Positions 37,063 through 45,076 of a DNA stretch of 64,000 nucleotides are shown piece by piece. Position numbers and translations under genes: made by a program. The first letter of the stretch is position 1, and every line of letters begins with the position of its first letter. This stretch comes from Vibrio fluminensis (GTDB lineage Bacteria; Pseudomonadota; Gammaproteobacteria; Enterobacterales; Vibrionaceae). The stretch spans positions 62,001-126,000 of the forward strand of contig NZ_JADILO010000005.1 of the NCBI RefSeq assembly GCF_015278125.1, read 5' to 3'. The notes below the pieces were generated by a model, which saw only the letters and a program-made list of their open reading frames with translations, searched no databases and was not told the origin of the DNA.

Positions 37063-37458
37063 TTGAAAACAGTTTGCGTAGCTCTAAGTATGTTGCTTAT
37101 TTCATCGCCTGTATATGCAGCAGTCTTTCCTGATTTTCAGGGGCATTATGAGCGGTATAACAATGATCAATTGGATACTGACACTGCCTTTATTGACTTG
37201 ACTAAGGTGGGTTCGAACACATACGAACTATCTGGTACATCAGTTTGGGTAGGTGACTCTTCTTCTGGCCTTGTAAATTTTGGAGAAATCGACGGAGTTG
37301 TAACGTTAAAAGGTAATCAAATAGACTATGACGTTGACGGCTGTACTCTCCAAGTTTTGTTAGATCAAGATACCCTCGTAGTTAGCAAAGACAACGGTTG
37401 TGGCGGGCTAAATGTCACCTTCAATGGGACGTACGTGAGAATCTCAGAGGGTCAATAG
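37063..37458 (+). CDS. integron cassette 1: small secreted protein of unknown function
   Basis: This protein of about 131 residues has a signal peptide (KTVCVALSMLLISSPVYA, then AVFPDF) and a mature part rich in beta-prone sequence with two cysteines (DGCTLQ; NGCGGLN), which could form a periplasmic disulfide. There is no ATG: TTG at 37063, nine bases after AGGAG, is the best start; a TTG at 37057 is too close to it. The gene is first in the array, next to attI, the position best expressed in integrons. No family is recognised. Confidence 0.7.
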   Translation: MKTVCVALSMLLISSPVYAAVFPDFQGHYERYNNDQLDTDTAFIDLTKVGSNTYELSGTSVWVGDSSSGLVNFGEIDGVVTLKGNQIDYDVDGCTLQVLLDQDTLVVSKDNGCGGLNVTFNGTYVRISEGQ

Positions 37459-37583
37459 CCTAACAAACTGTTCAAGAGGGATTCGCAACGCGTGGCATTT
37501 TCACTATGCGTTGGTTTTAGTGTTTAAGGCGGTATGCGGCGGCTCGTGTATTGCGTTGCTCACCCCTTAACAGGGCGTTAGAT
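37458..37583 (+). repeat. attC site 1 (126 bp, VCR type)
   Basis: R'' GCCTAAC at 37458-37464, R' GTTAGAT at 37577-37583. Interior includes CAACGCGTGGCATTTTC and GCGTTGCTCACCCCTTAAC, the canonical Vibrio repeat. Confidence 0.95.
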
Positions 37584-37632
37584 GTGAGATTTAGAGTGTC
37601 AGCTCACGTACCAAGATTGAAAGATAAATATT

Positions 37633-38328
37633 ATGAAAGTGGAAAAATACTATATTGATCGTAAGTTTGAAACTATCTTTAGAGATAGTATCTATTTCAC
37701 CAAAGCAGCCTTTGAAGCCCTTGAAACAGAAAATTATGATGATGAAGCTCACTTATCAAGAGCCGCTATTCTTAACCTTTCTATCCTTCCAGAAGTTGTA
37801 GCCAACTGTTTATTAGAAACACTTAGCCTCCCCAAGAGTTTATTTAAGGAGGTGGACAAGTTTTCGCCCATTAGTAAGTTTGAATTTTTCCTGTGGGAGA
37901 AAAAGAAGATAAAACTCGACCGCGGCTTACAAGAAATACAAAACATTCAAGAATTACAGTCGATCAGAAATTTTATGGTCCATCCCAAGTCAAAAAAAGC
38001 TGAATGGGTACCGTTGGGTGGATCTGCACGAATGGCTGATCTAGGGAGAACGAAGCTTTTAGAGATCCCTTACAGTAGTGATGAGTGGCAAGGTGATGAC
38101 CCGGTCATTGTTATGCGCGTCGTTATGGCATTTTTTGACCATATCTTTAGAGTTTTGTGCGACTTTGGCCCTGGTGAGGTGCAGCATTTATTGTTTAATA
38201 ATGGTGAGTATATCGAAGGGCACAGAGCAGGGTATTTTGTTCTCAGCGAATGGGAGACGATTCAGGAAAAATGGGCTCTTAGAATGGGTTTTTTAGGTAT
38301 TGAATGCTCCTCTGAGAAAAACATCTAA
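37633..38328 (+). CDS. integron cassette 2: HEPN-like protein (RxxxxH), possible RNase
   Basis: This 231-residue, mostly helical protein has LQSIRNFMVHPKSKK, with R112 and H117 in the RxxxxH motif of HEPN ribonucleases. A FSPISKF motif lies about 33 residues before the Arg, and the same pair of motifs occurs in cassette 7. HEPN proteins often act as toxin or antiphage RNases, but some are inactive scaffolds; neither can be decided here. The stop codon lies inside the attC R'' (ATCTAAC), typical of a compact cassette. The ribosome site before the ATG is weak. Confidence 0.6.
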   Translation: MKVEKYYIDRKFETIFRDSIYFTKAAFEALETENYDDEAHLSRAAILNLSILPEVVANCLLETLSLPKSLFKEVDKFSPISKFEFFLWEKKKIKLDRGLQEIQNIQELQSIRNFMVHPKSKKAEWVPLGGSARMADLGRTKLLEIPYSSDEWQGDDPVIVMRVVMAFFDHIFRVLCDFGPGEVQHLLFNNGEYIEGHRAGYFVLSEWETIQEKWALRMGFLGIECSSEKNI

Positions 38329-38448
38329 CAAACTGTTTAAGAGGGATTCGCAACGCGTGGCATTTATCCTATGCGTTGAGTTTAGTGATTAAAGTGGTGT
38401 GCGGTAGCTTCGGTATTGCGTTGCTCACCCCTTAACAGGGCGTTATGT
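38323..38448 (+). repeat. attC site 2 (126 bp)
   Basis: R'' ATCTAAC at 38323-38329 is complementary to the GTTAGAT that opens cassette 2, so boundaries are self-consistent. R' GTTATGT at 38442-38448. Confidence 0.95.
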
Positions 38449-39021
38449 TTTAATGGAATTTCAATGGCTTAAATGCCTCTGAGTCGTTCTTTTCCCCTTT
38501 GGCTATTCGTTGGGAGTAGACTCAGCAAATCACCATTATCGCTCAGTTCTTAAATCTCTCAGCCCGTAAAACATGCCAAAGTTCGTGGGTTGCTTCATTC
38601 GAGTTTTAGGGTGGTTTGCTCGCCTTGTTTCTCTGGCTCAAAGTCGCTTTGGGCATATTTCTCAATCAGCCAATAACCTTGGCAGTTGAGTCGGCAAATC
38701 GCCATTGTTCTGCGCTGCTTGTGCTAAGAAAGGGCACTTGTTGAGGCTTAACCGAGTTGCCTCATTATCAGGGAAGTGGACTTACTCGTTTCTGCTTTAG
38801 TGCATCTGGCGGTCAAGTGAGTTTGAGCTTGTGATTTAGTTCAGAAATCTAGTTTTGCATCTCAGTTCTTTGCCAAGTAAATCAACGAATTGTGCTAAAA
38901 CATAACAAAGCATTTAAGACGGATTCTCAACGCTTGGCGATTTCAGCCTAGGTCAGCTTCAGTGCTAAATGTGGCAAGGTTTAGGCTTGGGTGGTCGCGT
39001 TGCTCACCACTTAATGCGGCG
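38443..39021 (+). other. integron cassette 3: ORF-less cassette (579 bp)
   Basis: It runs from the attC 2 crossover to the attC 3 crossover and contains no ORF of note on either strand. It is nearly identical to cassette 4 and exactly the same length, so the two are a tandem duplication. Relative to cassette 4, the longest plus-strand frame is stopped by a TAG. It may carry a promoter or an RNA, or be inert. Confidence 0.85.
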
Positions 39022-39027
39022 TTATGT
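38900..39027 (+). repeat. attC site 3 (128 bp)
   Basis: R'' ACATAAC at 38900-38906 and R' GTTATGT at 39021-39027, mutually complementary. Interior AAGCATTTAAGACGG and CCACTTAATGCGGC. Confidence 0.93.
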
Positions 39028-39600
39028 TTTAATGTAATTTCAATGGCTTAAATGCCTTTGAGTCGTTCTTTGCCCCTTTGGCTATTCGTTGGGAGTAGAC
39101 TCAGCAAATCACTATTATCGATCCATTCTTAAATCCCTTAACCCGTAAAACATGCCAAGGTTCGCGGGTTGCTTCATTCGAGTTTTCGAGTGGTTTGGTC
39201 GTCTTGTTTCTCTGGCTCAAAGTCGCTTCGGGCGTATTTCTCAATCAGCCAATAACCTTGGCAGTTGAGTCGGCAAATTGTCATTGTTCTGCGCTGCTGT
39301 TGCTAAGAAAGGGCGCTTGTTGGAGCTTGGTCGAGTTGCCTCATTATCAGGGAAGTGGACTTACTTGTTTTTGGTTTGGCGCATCTGCCGGTCAAGTGAG
39401 TTCGAGCTTGTGACTTGGTTCAGAAATCTAGGTCTGCATCCCAGTTCTTTGCCAAGTAAATCAACGAATTGTGCTAAAACATAACAAAGCATTTAAGACG
39501 GATTCTCAACGCTTGGCAATTTCAGCCTAGGTCAGCTTCAGTGCTAAATGTGGCAAGGTTTAAGGTTGGGTGGTCGCGTTGTTCACCACTTAATGCGGCG
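39022..39600 (+). other. integron cassette 4: near-copy of cassette 3 (579 bp)
   Basis: It starts with the same bases as cassette 3 and matches it throughout with scattered substitutions. A plus-strand frame from TTG 39278 runs 68 codons and stops inside attC 4, as cassette genes do, but the frame is interrupted in cassette 3 and has no clear ribosome site, so coding is doubtful. Confidence 0.85.
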
Positions 39601-39606
39601 TTATGT
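39479..39606 (+). repeat. attC site 4 (128 bp)
   Basis: R'' ACATAAC at 39479-39485 and R' GTTATGT at 39600-39606. Nearly identical to attC site 3. Confidence 0.93.
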
Positions 39607-39645
39607 CACCGAAAGTAATATTGTCTTAATTTATAGGAAGTTAAT

Positions 39646-39918
39646 ATGTGTAACATTGATAATGAGTCCGATAGTACCTCTAAAGCTACAGAAAATAATA
39701 ATAGTGAAACAGATGTAATGGCTGATGTTCCCAGATTTCTTGACGAGATTGTAAGAAGGGAAGCGATTAAAAAACTAGCTCGAGAAACAGGACTATCAAA
39801 AAATAAGATTGGTAAATTTTATGATCATTGTAAAAAGCGTGGAGCAAAAGACGTAGAACAATGTGTTCGAAATCGAGCTAAAGCTTTTCTAGCTAAGAAG
39901 AAAAAATTGAGGAAGTAG
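39646..39918 (+). CDS. integron cassette 5: small basic helical protein, unknown function
   Basis: This 90-residue protein has an acidic, Ser/Asn-rich N-terminus and a basic helical C-terminus. The segment IKKLARETGLSKNKIGKFYD (about 45-64) looks like a helix-turn-helix, and the tail is Lys-rich (LAKKKKLRK). A nucleic-acid-binding role is plausible but unproven. AGGAAG precedes the ATG, and the stop lies just before attC 5. Confidence 0.65.
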   Translation: MCNIDNESDSTSKATENNNSETDVMADVPRFLDEIVRREAIKKLARETGLSKNKIGKFYDHCKKRGAKDVEQCVRNRAKAFLAKKKKLRK

Positions 39919-39920
39919 TG

Positions 39921-40048
39921 ACATAACAAACAATTTAAGAGGGATTCCCAACGCTTGGCATTTTGGTTCTACTTCCAATTTAGTGTTTATGGCACAATGC
40001 TTTAGGTTTGGGAGGTAGCGTTGCTCACCCCTTAATTGGGCGTTATAA
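39921..40048 (+). repeat. attC site 5 (128 bp)
   Basis: R'' ACATAAC at 39921-39927 complements the GTTATGT opening cassette 5; R' GTTATAA at 40042-40048. Confidence 0.93.
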
Positions 40049-40081
40049 CACTTTCCGGAGTGTCAGCATGGAGGCAATAAT

Positions 40082-40465
40082 ATGGACATAAAAAGAGTAC
40101 ACAATGCAAAATGTCATTGTGGTGCAGTTGAATTGGAACTAACGATGCCAAATGGGCTAGAAGACCCTCGTCGTTGCTCTTGTTCTATGTGTAGGATGCG
40201 GGGAGCAATTGCTGCATCTGTCTTGCTTGAAAACCTCAAAATTGTAAAAGGTGAAGATAACTTGACCCTTTATCAATTTAATACCATGACGGCGAAGCAC
40301 TACTTTTGTAAAACTTGCGGCATATACACTCATCACCAAAGGCGCTCGAATCCACATCAATTCGCAATTAATGTTGCGTGTCTTGAAGGTGTTAATCCTT
40401 ATGATTTGGAGCCGGTCAAAATTTACGATGGTATTCATCACCCAAAAGACAGTATTAACTTGTAA
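40082..40465 (+). CDS. integron cassette 6: GFA-family (CENP-V/GFA) zinc protein
   Basis: This 127-residue protein has the GFA fold cysteine pattern: AKCHCGAVELEL, RRCSCSMCRMRG and YFCKTCGIYTHHQ, the ligands for two zinc ions. GFA proteins are named after glutathione-dependent formaldehyde-activating enzyme, but most members have no proven activity. GGAGG precedes the ATG. It is a full-length member of a cassette of its own; a second, divergent GFA protein lies at 47731-48144. Confidence 0.88.
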   Translation: MDIKRVHNAKCHCGAVELELTMPNGLEDPRRCSCSMCRMRGAIAASVLLENLKIVKGEDNLTLYQFNTMTAKHYFCKTCGIYTHHQRRSNPHQFAINVACLEGVNPYDLEPVKIYDGIHHPKDSINL

Positions 40466-40484
40466 GCGCAAACATTGAGGCGTG

Positions 40485-40611
40485 TTATAACAAGGCGTTT
40501 AAGACGGACTCCCAACGTATGGCGTTTTAGGCTTACTTCGGTTTAAGTGTTTATGTCACAATGGTTTAGGTAGGGTGGTAGCGTTGCTCGCCACTTAACG
40601 CAGCGTTAGCC
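40485..40611 (+). repeat. attC site 6 (127 bp)
   Basis: R'' TTATAAC at 40485-40491 complements GTTATAA of cassette 6; R' GTTAGCC at 40605-40611. Confidence 0.92.
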
Positions 40612-40630
40612 CATTTTAGAGGAAAATTTG

Positions 40631-41413
40631 ATGTCCTATGTAGGTCGGTCTGAAGGGAATATACTTTCGCATTGTTGGTTTTATGAATCAGCAAGACGCT
40701 CGATTCTAAATGAAGAGTTAGGAGAAATATGTGGTGGTATCACTGTCTTAACTTTAACGGCATTCATGGTTGAGAGTTACCTCAATTACTGTTGTGAGAG
40801 TATTTTTGATGTACAGACAAGGGTCAATGAAGTATTAGACGATTGCGGTAACGAAGTTTTCGAAACAGTTGATAAACTCCCGAAGGAATTAGACTTCGAA
40901 GCACGAGTTGCTATTGGCTACGGTTTCAAAGGGCAATTTGATGAGTTAGTTTCAAACTTAAGCGAAAAATTGCACGGTTATAAAAAGGCTAAGTTTGAAA
41001 AGTTGCTAGGAGATGAGTTAAGCAACAAGGTTACTTTTAATAACCTTGATGACGAGTTGCGTTTTTCTCCAATTGCGAAGTTTGACGCAATAAGCAGAGT
41101 CATCTATGCAGATGAAGCATTGAGGTTAGAACATTTTGAAATAGTAAAAAATTTATTCAAGTCCAGAAATTTGCTTGCGCATGGTAAGTCAGAGTTCTGC
41201 ACTCAAGAGTTCAGAATAAGTAGTGACGAACCTCTTGAGCCTAAACATATCCCTGTATTGAAAGCTTCTTGGCAAGAACAATGTTCTCTTAGCAATGCCA
41301 AAGAATTCCATGAGTTATGTTGTGGAATTATCCACTACATAAGTAAGCAAGCTTTTGACAATTCAAGACCTTTCAATATGCCTTGCCAACTTACTGCAGT
41401 TACAATGGGCTAA
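40631..41413 (+). CDS. integron cassette 7: HEPN-like protein (RxxxxH), relative of cassette 2
   Basis: This 260-residue helical protein has FKSRNLLAHGKSEF with R179 and H184 (RxxxxH), and RFSPIAKFDAI about 32 residues before it. The same FSPIxKF-RN-xxx-H pairing and spacing occurs in cassette 2, so the two are likely the same HEPN subfamily. Members may be RNases in toxin or phage-defence systems (inference). The ATG at 40631 follows AGAGGA; the stop TAA lies inside R'' GGCTAAC. Confidence 0.62.
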   Translation: MSYVGRSEGNILSHCWFYESARRSILNEELGEICGGITVLTLTAFMVESYLNYCCESIFDVQTRVNEVLDDCGNEVFETVDKLPKELDFEARVAIGYGFKGQFDELVSNLSEKLHGYKKAKFEKLLGDELSNKVTFNNLDDELRFSPIAKFDAISRVIYADEALRLEHFEIVKNLFKSRNLLAHGKSEFCTQEFRISSDEPLEPKHIPVLKASWQEQCSLSNAKEFHELCCGIIHYISKQAFDNSRPFNMPCQLTAVTMG

Positions 41414-41533
41414 CAAACTGTTCAAGAGGGATTCGCAACGCGTGGCATTTTTACTATGCGTTGCGTTTAGTGTTTAAGGTGGTATGCGGTGGCTTTTGTA
41501 TTGCGTTGCTCACACCTTAACAGGGCGTTATAA
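41408..41533 (+). repeat. attC site 7 (126 bp)
   Basis: R'' GGCTAAC at 41408-41414 complements GTTAGCC of cassette 7; R' GTTATAA at 41527-41533. This is the last fully intact attC in the array. Confidence 0.94.
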
Positions 41534-41553
41534 ATTTATCGGAGTTAGCGACA

Positions 41554-42794
41554 GTGGCATCAAGAAACTTAAAATTGGCTGTTTCCAATGGGAGAGGGAT
41601 TGAGAAAATCATCTATTTTGAAGGCTTAGAGCATGAGATGATTATTCACCCTACAATTCACGGGGAACCTATTTTAACAAGCCAAGCTTTTTATTATCTA
41701 AAGAACCTTGATTCAGTCGCACTTCTTAAGTTCGACATATCAGCTCCTCAGTTGTCGGATGATCAAGTAGAGTACCTCATAGATAACTACTTATTCGAGT
41801 ATAGTACTATCAATCTAACCTCTCGTATGACCACGAAGATAAGTGAGATGGTGTTTTGGAAAGATGATTATAACGAGATATATCATCACTATGACCAAGC
41901 CAACACTGGCGCCCTTATTTTAGATCAAGGGAATGATCCAACGGTAATAAGTGTTGAACCTATCGACGAAAATGTTGGGTTGAGCGATTGGTGCATACCT
42001 AAGAACTATACTGCCCCAATTATCGAAGACTACGTTGACCAGATGCATGAGTTATTGTTTAAAAAAGTCATGATCCAAGTAATGCCAAATGAGCATCGAG
42101 ATGGCTACTTTGGCAAGAAGCGTATATTTGAGTTAGGTGAAGGGCTACTAGATTTGCACCAAGCCGAACGCCTTGATTGGCTGAGAAATCTTGACAAAAA
42201 TGCTGACTATCACACTTTATCTAGCTCTTATGGTAGCGAACTAGATGTGGATATACCTATAGAAAAAGTAACTTGTACCAAGCTGTATAATCCGCTGCTT
42301 CTATCGTATTACTTTTCGGGTTTGAATGATAAAAGCCATTGGGTAGTTTTGTTGGTTATTACAATGTTCTTGAGTACTATTTTGAAGAAGCACCGACATT
42401 ACTTAACATCAATGCTCGAGTTGAAAGAGATCAACTTAAAGCCGTAGTTCAGTACCTTGTTTGTGAAGCTGATATAAAAGCATATATAGCAAATCTACCC
42501 GAAGCAGAAGTCGCTGAGTTATCGAAAGATATTACAACGTCTTCAAGTGTTGTGATTGATGCTTTAAAAGTGAATAGCAGCGATTTAACCGCTGAACTGA
42601 CTAGGTGGCTCTACGAATTGCGCTGTGCGATAGTCCACTCCAAAAAAACTAGGAGAGGGAAAAATGTCGCAATCTTTGAACCTTACTCAAAAGAAGCGAA
42701 TCGGGTCAAAGTAGCCTTACCAATAGTTAGATGGTTAGCCATTCATTGCATAAGAAAAGATTACACGTTGGGCAATGGTAGACAAAATTTATAA
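41554..42794 (+). pseudogene. integron cassette 8: Apea-type HEPN gene with a frameshift
   Basis: Two overlapping frames join into one protein of about 413 residues if one base is restored near 42336-42340. The first frame (GTG 41554) reads to SGLNDKS, then drifts into hydrophobic nonsense. The second frame continues with GSFVGYYNVLEYYFEEA and ends RWLYELRCAIVHSKKTRRG, which holds an RxxxxH (RCAIVH) HEPN motif. The sequence pattern is that of Apea-like HEPN proteins. Its stop is inside the R'' TTATAAC (42789-42795). It is a real one-base deletion, a sequencing error, or programmed frameshifting; no slippery heptamer is obvious. Confidence 0.7.
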
Positions 42795-43056
42795 CACATA
42801 TGAGCCTTCTGCCTGTCAATAGACAATAACATCCTGTTGGCTGCGTGAGCAGCCAACGCTCCTCGAACAACAAAGTTATCTACTTCGCTTTGTCATTTCG
42901 GTCATTAAGCATTGCTTACGACAAACACATATTGAGGATCTCTTATTGCGGTCTCGCCGCTGCCTATGACTTGTCATAGGGTCACTAGACACATATCGGT
43001 TAACCCCAGCAGGCGCTATTCAAAAAAATGGTTAAACAGTTGTTTTCCAGTTATCT
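42792..43056 (+). repeat. non-VCR repeat, copy A (units 1 and 2)
   Basis: It starts at the TAAC of cassette 8's R'' in place of a normal attC. Unit 1 (ACATATGAGCCTTCTGCC) has a perfect hairpin TTGGCTGC/GCAGCCAA at 42837-42856. Unit 2 (ACATATTGAGGATCTC) has CCTATGA/TCATAGG at 42963-42980. It ends in ATGGTTAAACAGTTGTTTTC. Copies B-D are at 43954, 44716 and 47544. The following 43057-43252 shows nothing else recognisable. Confidence 0.8.
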
Positions 43057-43252
43057 TCAGGCTCAGCCGAGGTGTAAGCAACTTTGCTGTTCGTTGTTAT
43101 GGATGCGCACCAATGAAGCGGCTAATCAAAGCAAGCGGGCTTGGACTACCTGACACAACCGACCTTTTCGGGCTTAAATCCCAGTAAATTTGAGTCAGTG
43201 ACGTGTTCTCACTCAGCACCAGTTAGACTTTCAGCTCACTTCACTGTGCGAC

Positions 43253-43366
43253 TTATTGGGGTAAAAATCGTTTCTCATCAAACACCGTTTTGTTCCTCAG
43301 TATGAATAAGCGCGCATGTAGATCAATGCCACAGTAATAGTTATGCTGGTTGTTATAGAATCTCAT
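43253..43366 (-). pseudogene. IS110-family transposase N-terminal remnant
   Basis: From ATG 43366 the minus strand reads MRFYNNQHNYYCGIDLHARL, the N-terminus of IS110-type transposases with the first catalytic Asp (GIDLHA), preceded by GGAGAAG. Homology stops after about 20 residues and the frame ends at 43253, so it is a small fragment. Confidence 0.75.
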
Positions 43367-43449
43367 AGAGTCTTCTCCATTTTGGGTTTCGTCGCCTTCC
43401 AGCTTAGTCGAGAGGCTAAGTTGGAGGAGAAGGCTCAATGAGTATCAAG

Positions 43450-43556
43450 ACGACCAAGAACGATTCCCCACGCTTGGCATTTTTAGTATGCGTTTAGTAT
43501 AGTGATTTCGGGGCTTACGACGGGTTTTGTGAAAGCGTGGCTCACGTCTTAACTAA
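43450..43556 (+). repeat. degenerate attC site
   Basis: GAACGATTCCCCACGCTTGG, ATTTTTAGTATGCG and GCGTGGCTCACGTCTTAAC retain the VCR interior, but R' is mutated (TTTATATG instead of GTTATATG) and R'' is lost next to the IS fragment. Confidence 0.7.
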
Positions 43557-43668
43557 TCTTTATATGCTTTGATGCTTATTCTGGTCTGGTTCGCACGTTA
43601 ACTCTTCTTTTCTGTAACTCCCTCAATTGTGGTAGAGAATTTTCGTCGATATGCAGGGAGCACTGGAA

Positions 43669-43944
43669 ATGGGTAATTGGAAAAGCAAGAGATTACATCG
43701 TTGGGCACAAACTCGTAAAAAAGGGCGTAGGCATTACGTTTTGAAGACGACCTTAATTGCGGGAGGCTCTGTCTTAGTCGGTAAAACAATTGGTTTTATG
43801 CTATTTGATAAAGTGCGGACGTGGGCTGAATTTTGGATTGATTTCAGCTTATCGGCGGTAGTGTTGCTAGCTCTTGGGTTGTTTTTAGGTCTGGTTACTT
43901 GGGCCGTTGCTGAAAAATTGTATGAACGAGAGACGAACAAATAA
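43669..43944 (+). CDS. cassette protein with two membrane segments, unknown function
   Basis: This 91-residue protein has a basic N-terminus (WKSKRLHRWAQTRKKGRRHY) followed by two membrane segments (about 30-46 and 58-80). The ATG at 43669 has GGGAG at eight bases; the frame also opens at 43651. Small two-segment proteins of this type are common in Vibrio cassettes, function unknown. It is followed within 10 bp by repeat copy B. Confidence 0.65.
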   Translation: MGNWKSKRLHRWAQTRKKGRRHYVLKTTLIAGGSVLVGKTIGFMLFDKVRTWAEFWIDFSLSAVVLLALGLFLGLVTWAVAEKLYERETNK

Positions 43945-43953
43945 AAACGCACA

Positions 43954-44092
43954 TAACACATATAGAAGATCTCTTATTGCGGTCTCTCCGCTGCCTATGA
44001 CTTGTCATAGGGTCAGACTAGGCGTCGCCCTAAACATTCATCGGTTAACCTCAGCCGGCGCAATTCAAAAAAATGGTTAAACAGTTGTTTTA
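43954..44092 (+). repeat. non-VCR repeat, copy B (unit 2 only)
   Basis: It begins TAACACATAT and continues in the unit 2 sequence (GATCTCTTATTGCGG), with the hairpin CCTATGA/TCATAGG at 43994-44011 and the ATGGTTAAACAGTTG end. Confidence 0.8.
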
Positions 44093-44115
44093 TCAACATG
44101 TCATGTTCAATTTAC

Positions 44116-44162
44116 TGTACAAGTAGAGTAGTGGAGACTATACTTGTTCCATTTAATGTACA
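44116..44162 (+). promoter_or_regulatory. yefM-yoeB promoter with two TGTACA operator cores
   Basis: TGTACA at 44116-44121 doubles as the -35 and is 17 bp from the -10 TATACT (44139-44144). A second TGTACA lies at 44157-44162. TGTACA is the known core of YefM operators, so autorepression is expected. Confidence 0.75.
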
Positions 44163-44175
44163 TGTGGAGATTCTT

Positions 44176-44430
44176 ATGAGAATCGTATCTTTTACTGAAG
44201 CTAGAAATGGTCTCAAAGCTGTTTTAGACGGTGTAGTTAATGATGCTGATACAACAGTTATTACACGCCGTGATTCTGAAGATGCAGTGGTTATGTCTTT
44301 AGACTACTACAATAGCCTTATGGAGACAGTTCACTTACTACGCTCTCCTCAAAACGCTGAACACCTAAATCGTTCGATTGCACAGTACCGTGCTGGTAAA
44401 ACAACAGCACGAGAGTTAGTTGATGAGTAG
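44176..44430 (+). CDS. yefM: antitoxin YefM (type II, Phd/YefM family)
   Basis: This 84-residue protein, MRIVSFTEARNGLKAVLDGV at the start, has the Phd/YefM DNA-binding domain and an Arg/Glu-rich toxin-binding C-terminus. It neutralises YoeB and represses its own operon at the TGTACA cores upstream. The ATG at 44176 has TGGAG upstream. It overlaps yoeB by 8 bp. Confidence 0.94.
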   Translation: MRIVSFTEARNGLKAVLDGVVNDADTTVITRRDSEDAVVMSLDYYNSLMETVHLLRSPQNAEHLNRSIAQYRAGKTTARELVDE

Positions 44431-44692
44431 TAGTCAACGTTTACTGTCGTGGACTGATGATGCTTGGGATGACTATCTGTATTGGCAAACTCAAAACAAG
44501 AAAACACTCAAACGCATCAATAAGCTCATCAATGATGTTAAACGCTCTCCATTTGAGGGCATCGGTAAACCAGAGCCGTTAAAAGAGAACTTATCTGGTT
44601 TTTGGTCTCGCCGTATTGATGACACTAATAGGCTTATTTACGCAGTCGATGATCAAGCGATAACGATAATTTCGTGTCGTTACCACTACTAA
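44423..44692 (+). CDS. yoeB: toxin YoeB (ribosome-dependent mRNA interferase)
   Basis: This 89-residue RelE-superfamily toxin has the YoeB signature GKPEPLKENLSGFWSRRIDD, NRLIYAV and the C-terminal RYHY with the catalytic His-Tyr. It cleaves mRNA at the ribosome A site. The start ATG 44423 overlaps the yefM end; the TTG at 44420 is less likely. All expected catalytic residues (Glu, Arg, His, Tyr) are present, so it looks active. The gene stops just before repeat copy C. Confidence 0.94.
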   Translation: MSSSQRLLSWTDDAWDDYLYWQTQNKKTLKRINKLINDVKRSPFEGIGKPEPLKENLSGFWSRRIDDTNRLIYAVDDQAITIISCRYHY

Positions 44693-44715
44693 ATTAGCCT
44701 TAGAGATCTGGCATC

Positions 44716-44991
44716 TAACACATATGAGCCTTCTGCCTGTCAATAGGCAATAGCACCTTGTTGGCTGCGTGAGCAGTCAATGCTCTTCGAACATCAAAGT
44801 TATCTACTTCGCTTTGTCATTTTGGTCATTAAGCATTGCTTAGGGCAAACACCTATTGAGGATCTCTTATTGCGGTCTCTCCGCTGCCAACCATTATTGG
44901 TTGGGTCAGGCTAGGCGTCCCCCTAAACATTCATCGGTTAACCCCTGAAGGTGCTATTCAAAAAATGGTTAAACAGTTGTTTTCCAATTAT
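44716..44991 (+). repeat. non-VCR repeat, copy C (units 1 and 2)
   Basis: Same two-unit structure as copy A. The unit 1 stem is TTGGCTGC/GCAGTCAA (one wobble pair). The unit 2 stem is CCAACCA/TGGTTGG at 44887-44904, entirely different in sequence from copies A and B yet still paired. Confidence 0.8.
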
Positions 44992-45076
44992 GTTCTCACT
45001 CGGCAGCAGTTTATGGGTTAACCCTGAATACAGAATTATACTCTATGGTGAAAAATGGAATTTATTGGAGGTCTGT

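Noticed and set aside
39195..39413. 72-codon ORF in cassette 4
   Set aside because: No ribosome site, and it is not kept in the near-identical cassette 3.
42966..43187. Small ORF inside repeat copy A containing SKKWLNSCF
   Set aside because: It lies within the repeat element and reads its conserved end; the same peptide appears in copy C only because the DNA is repeated.
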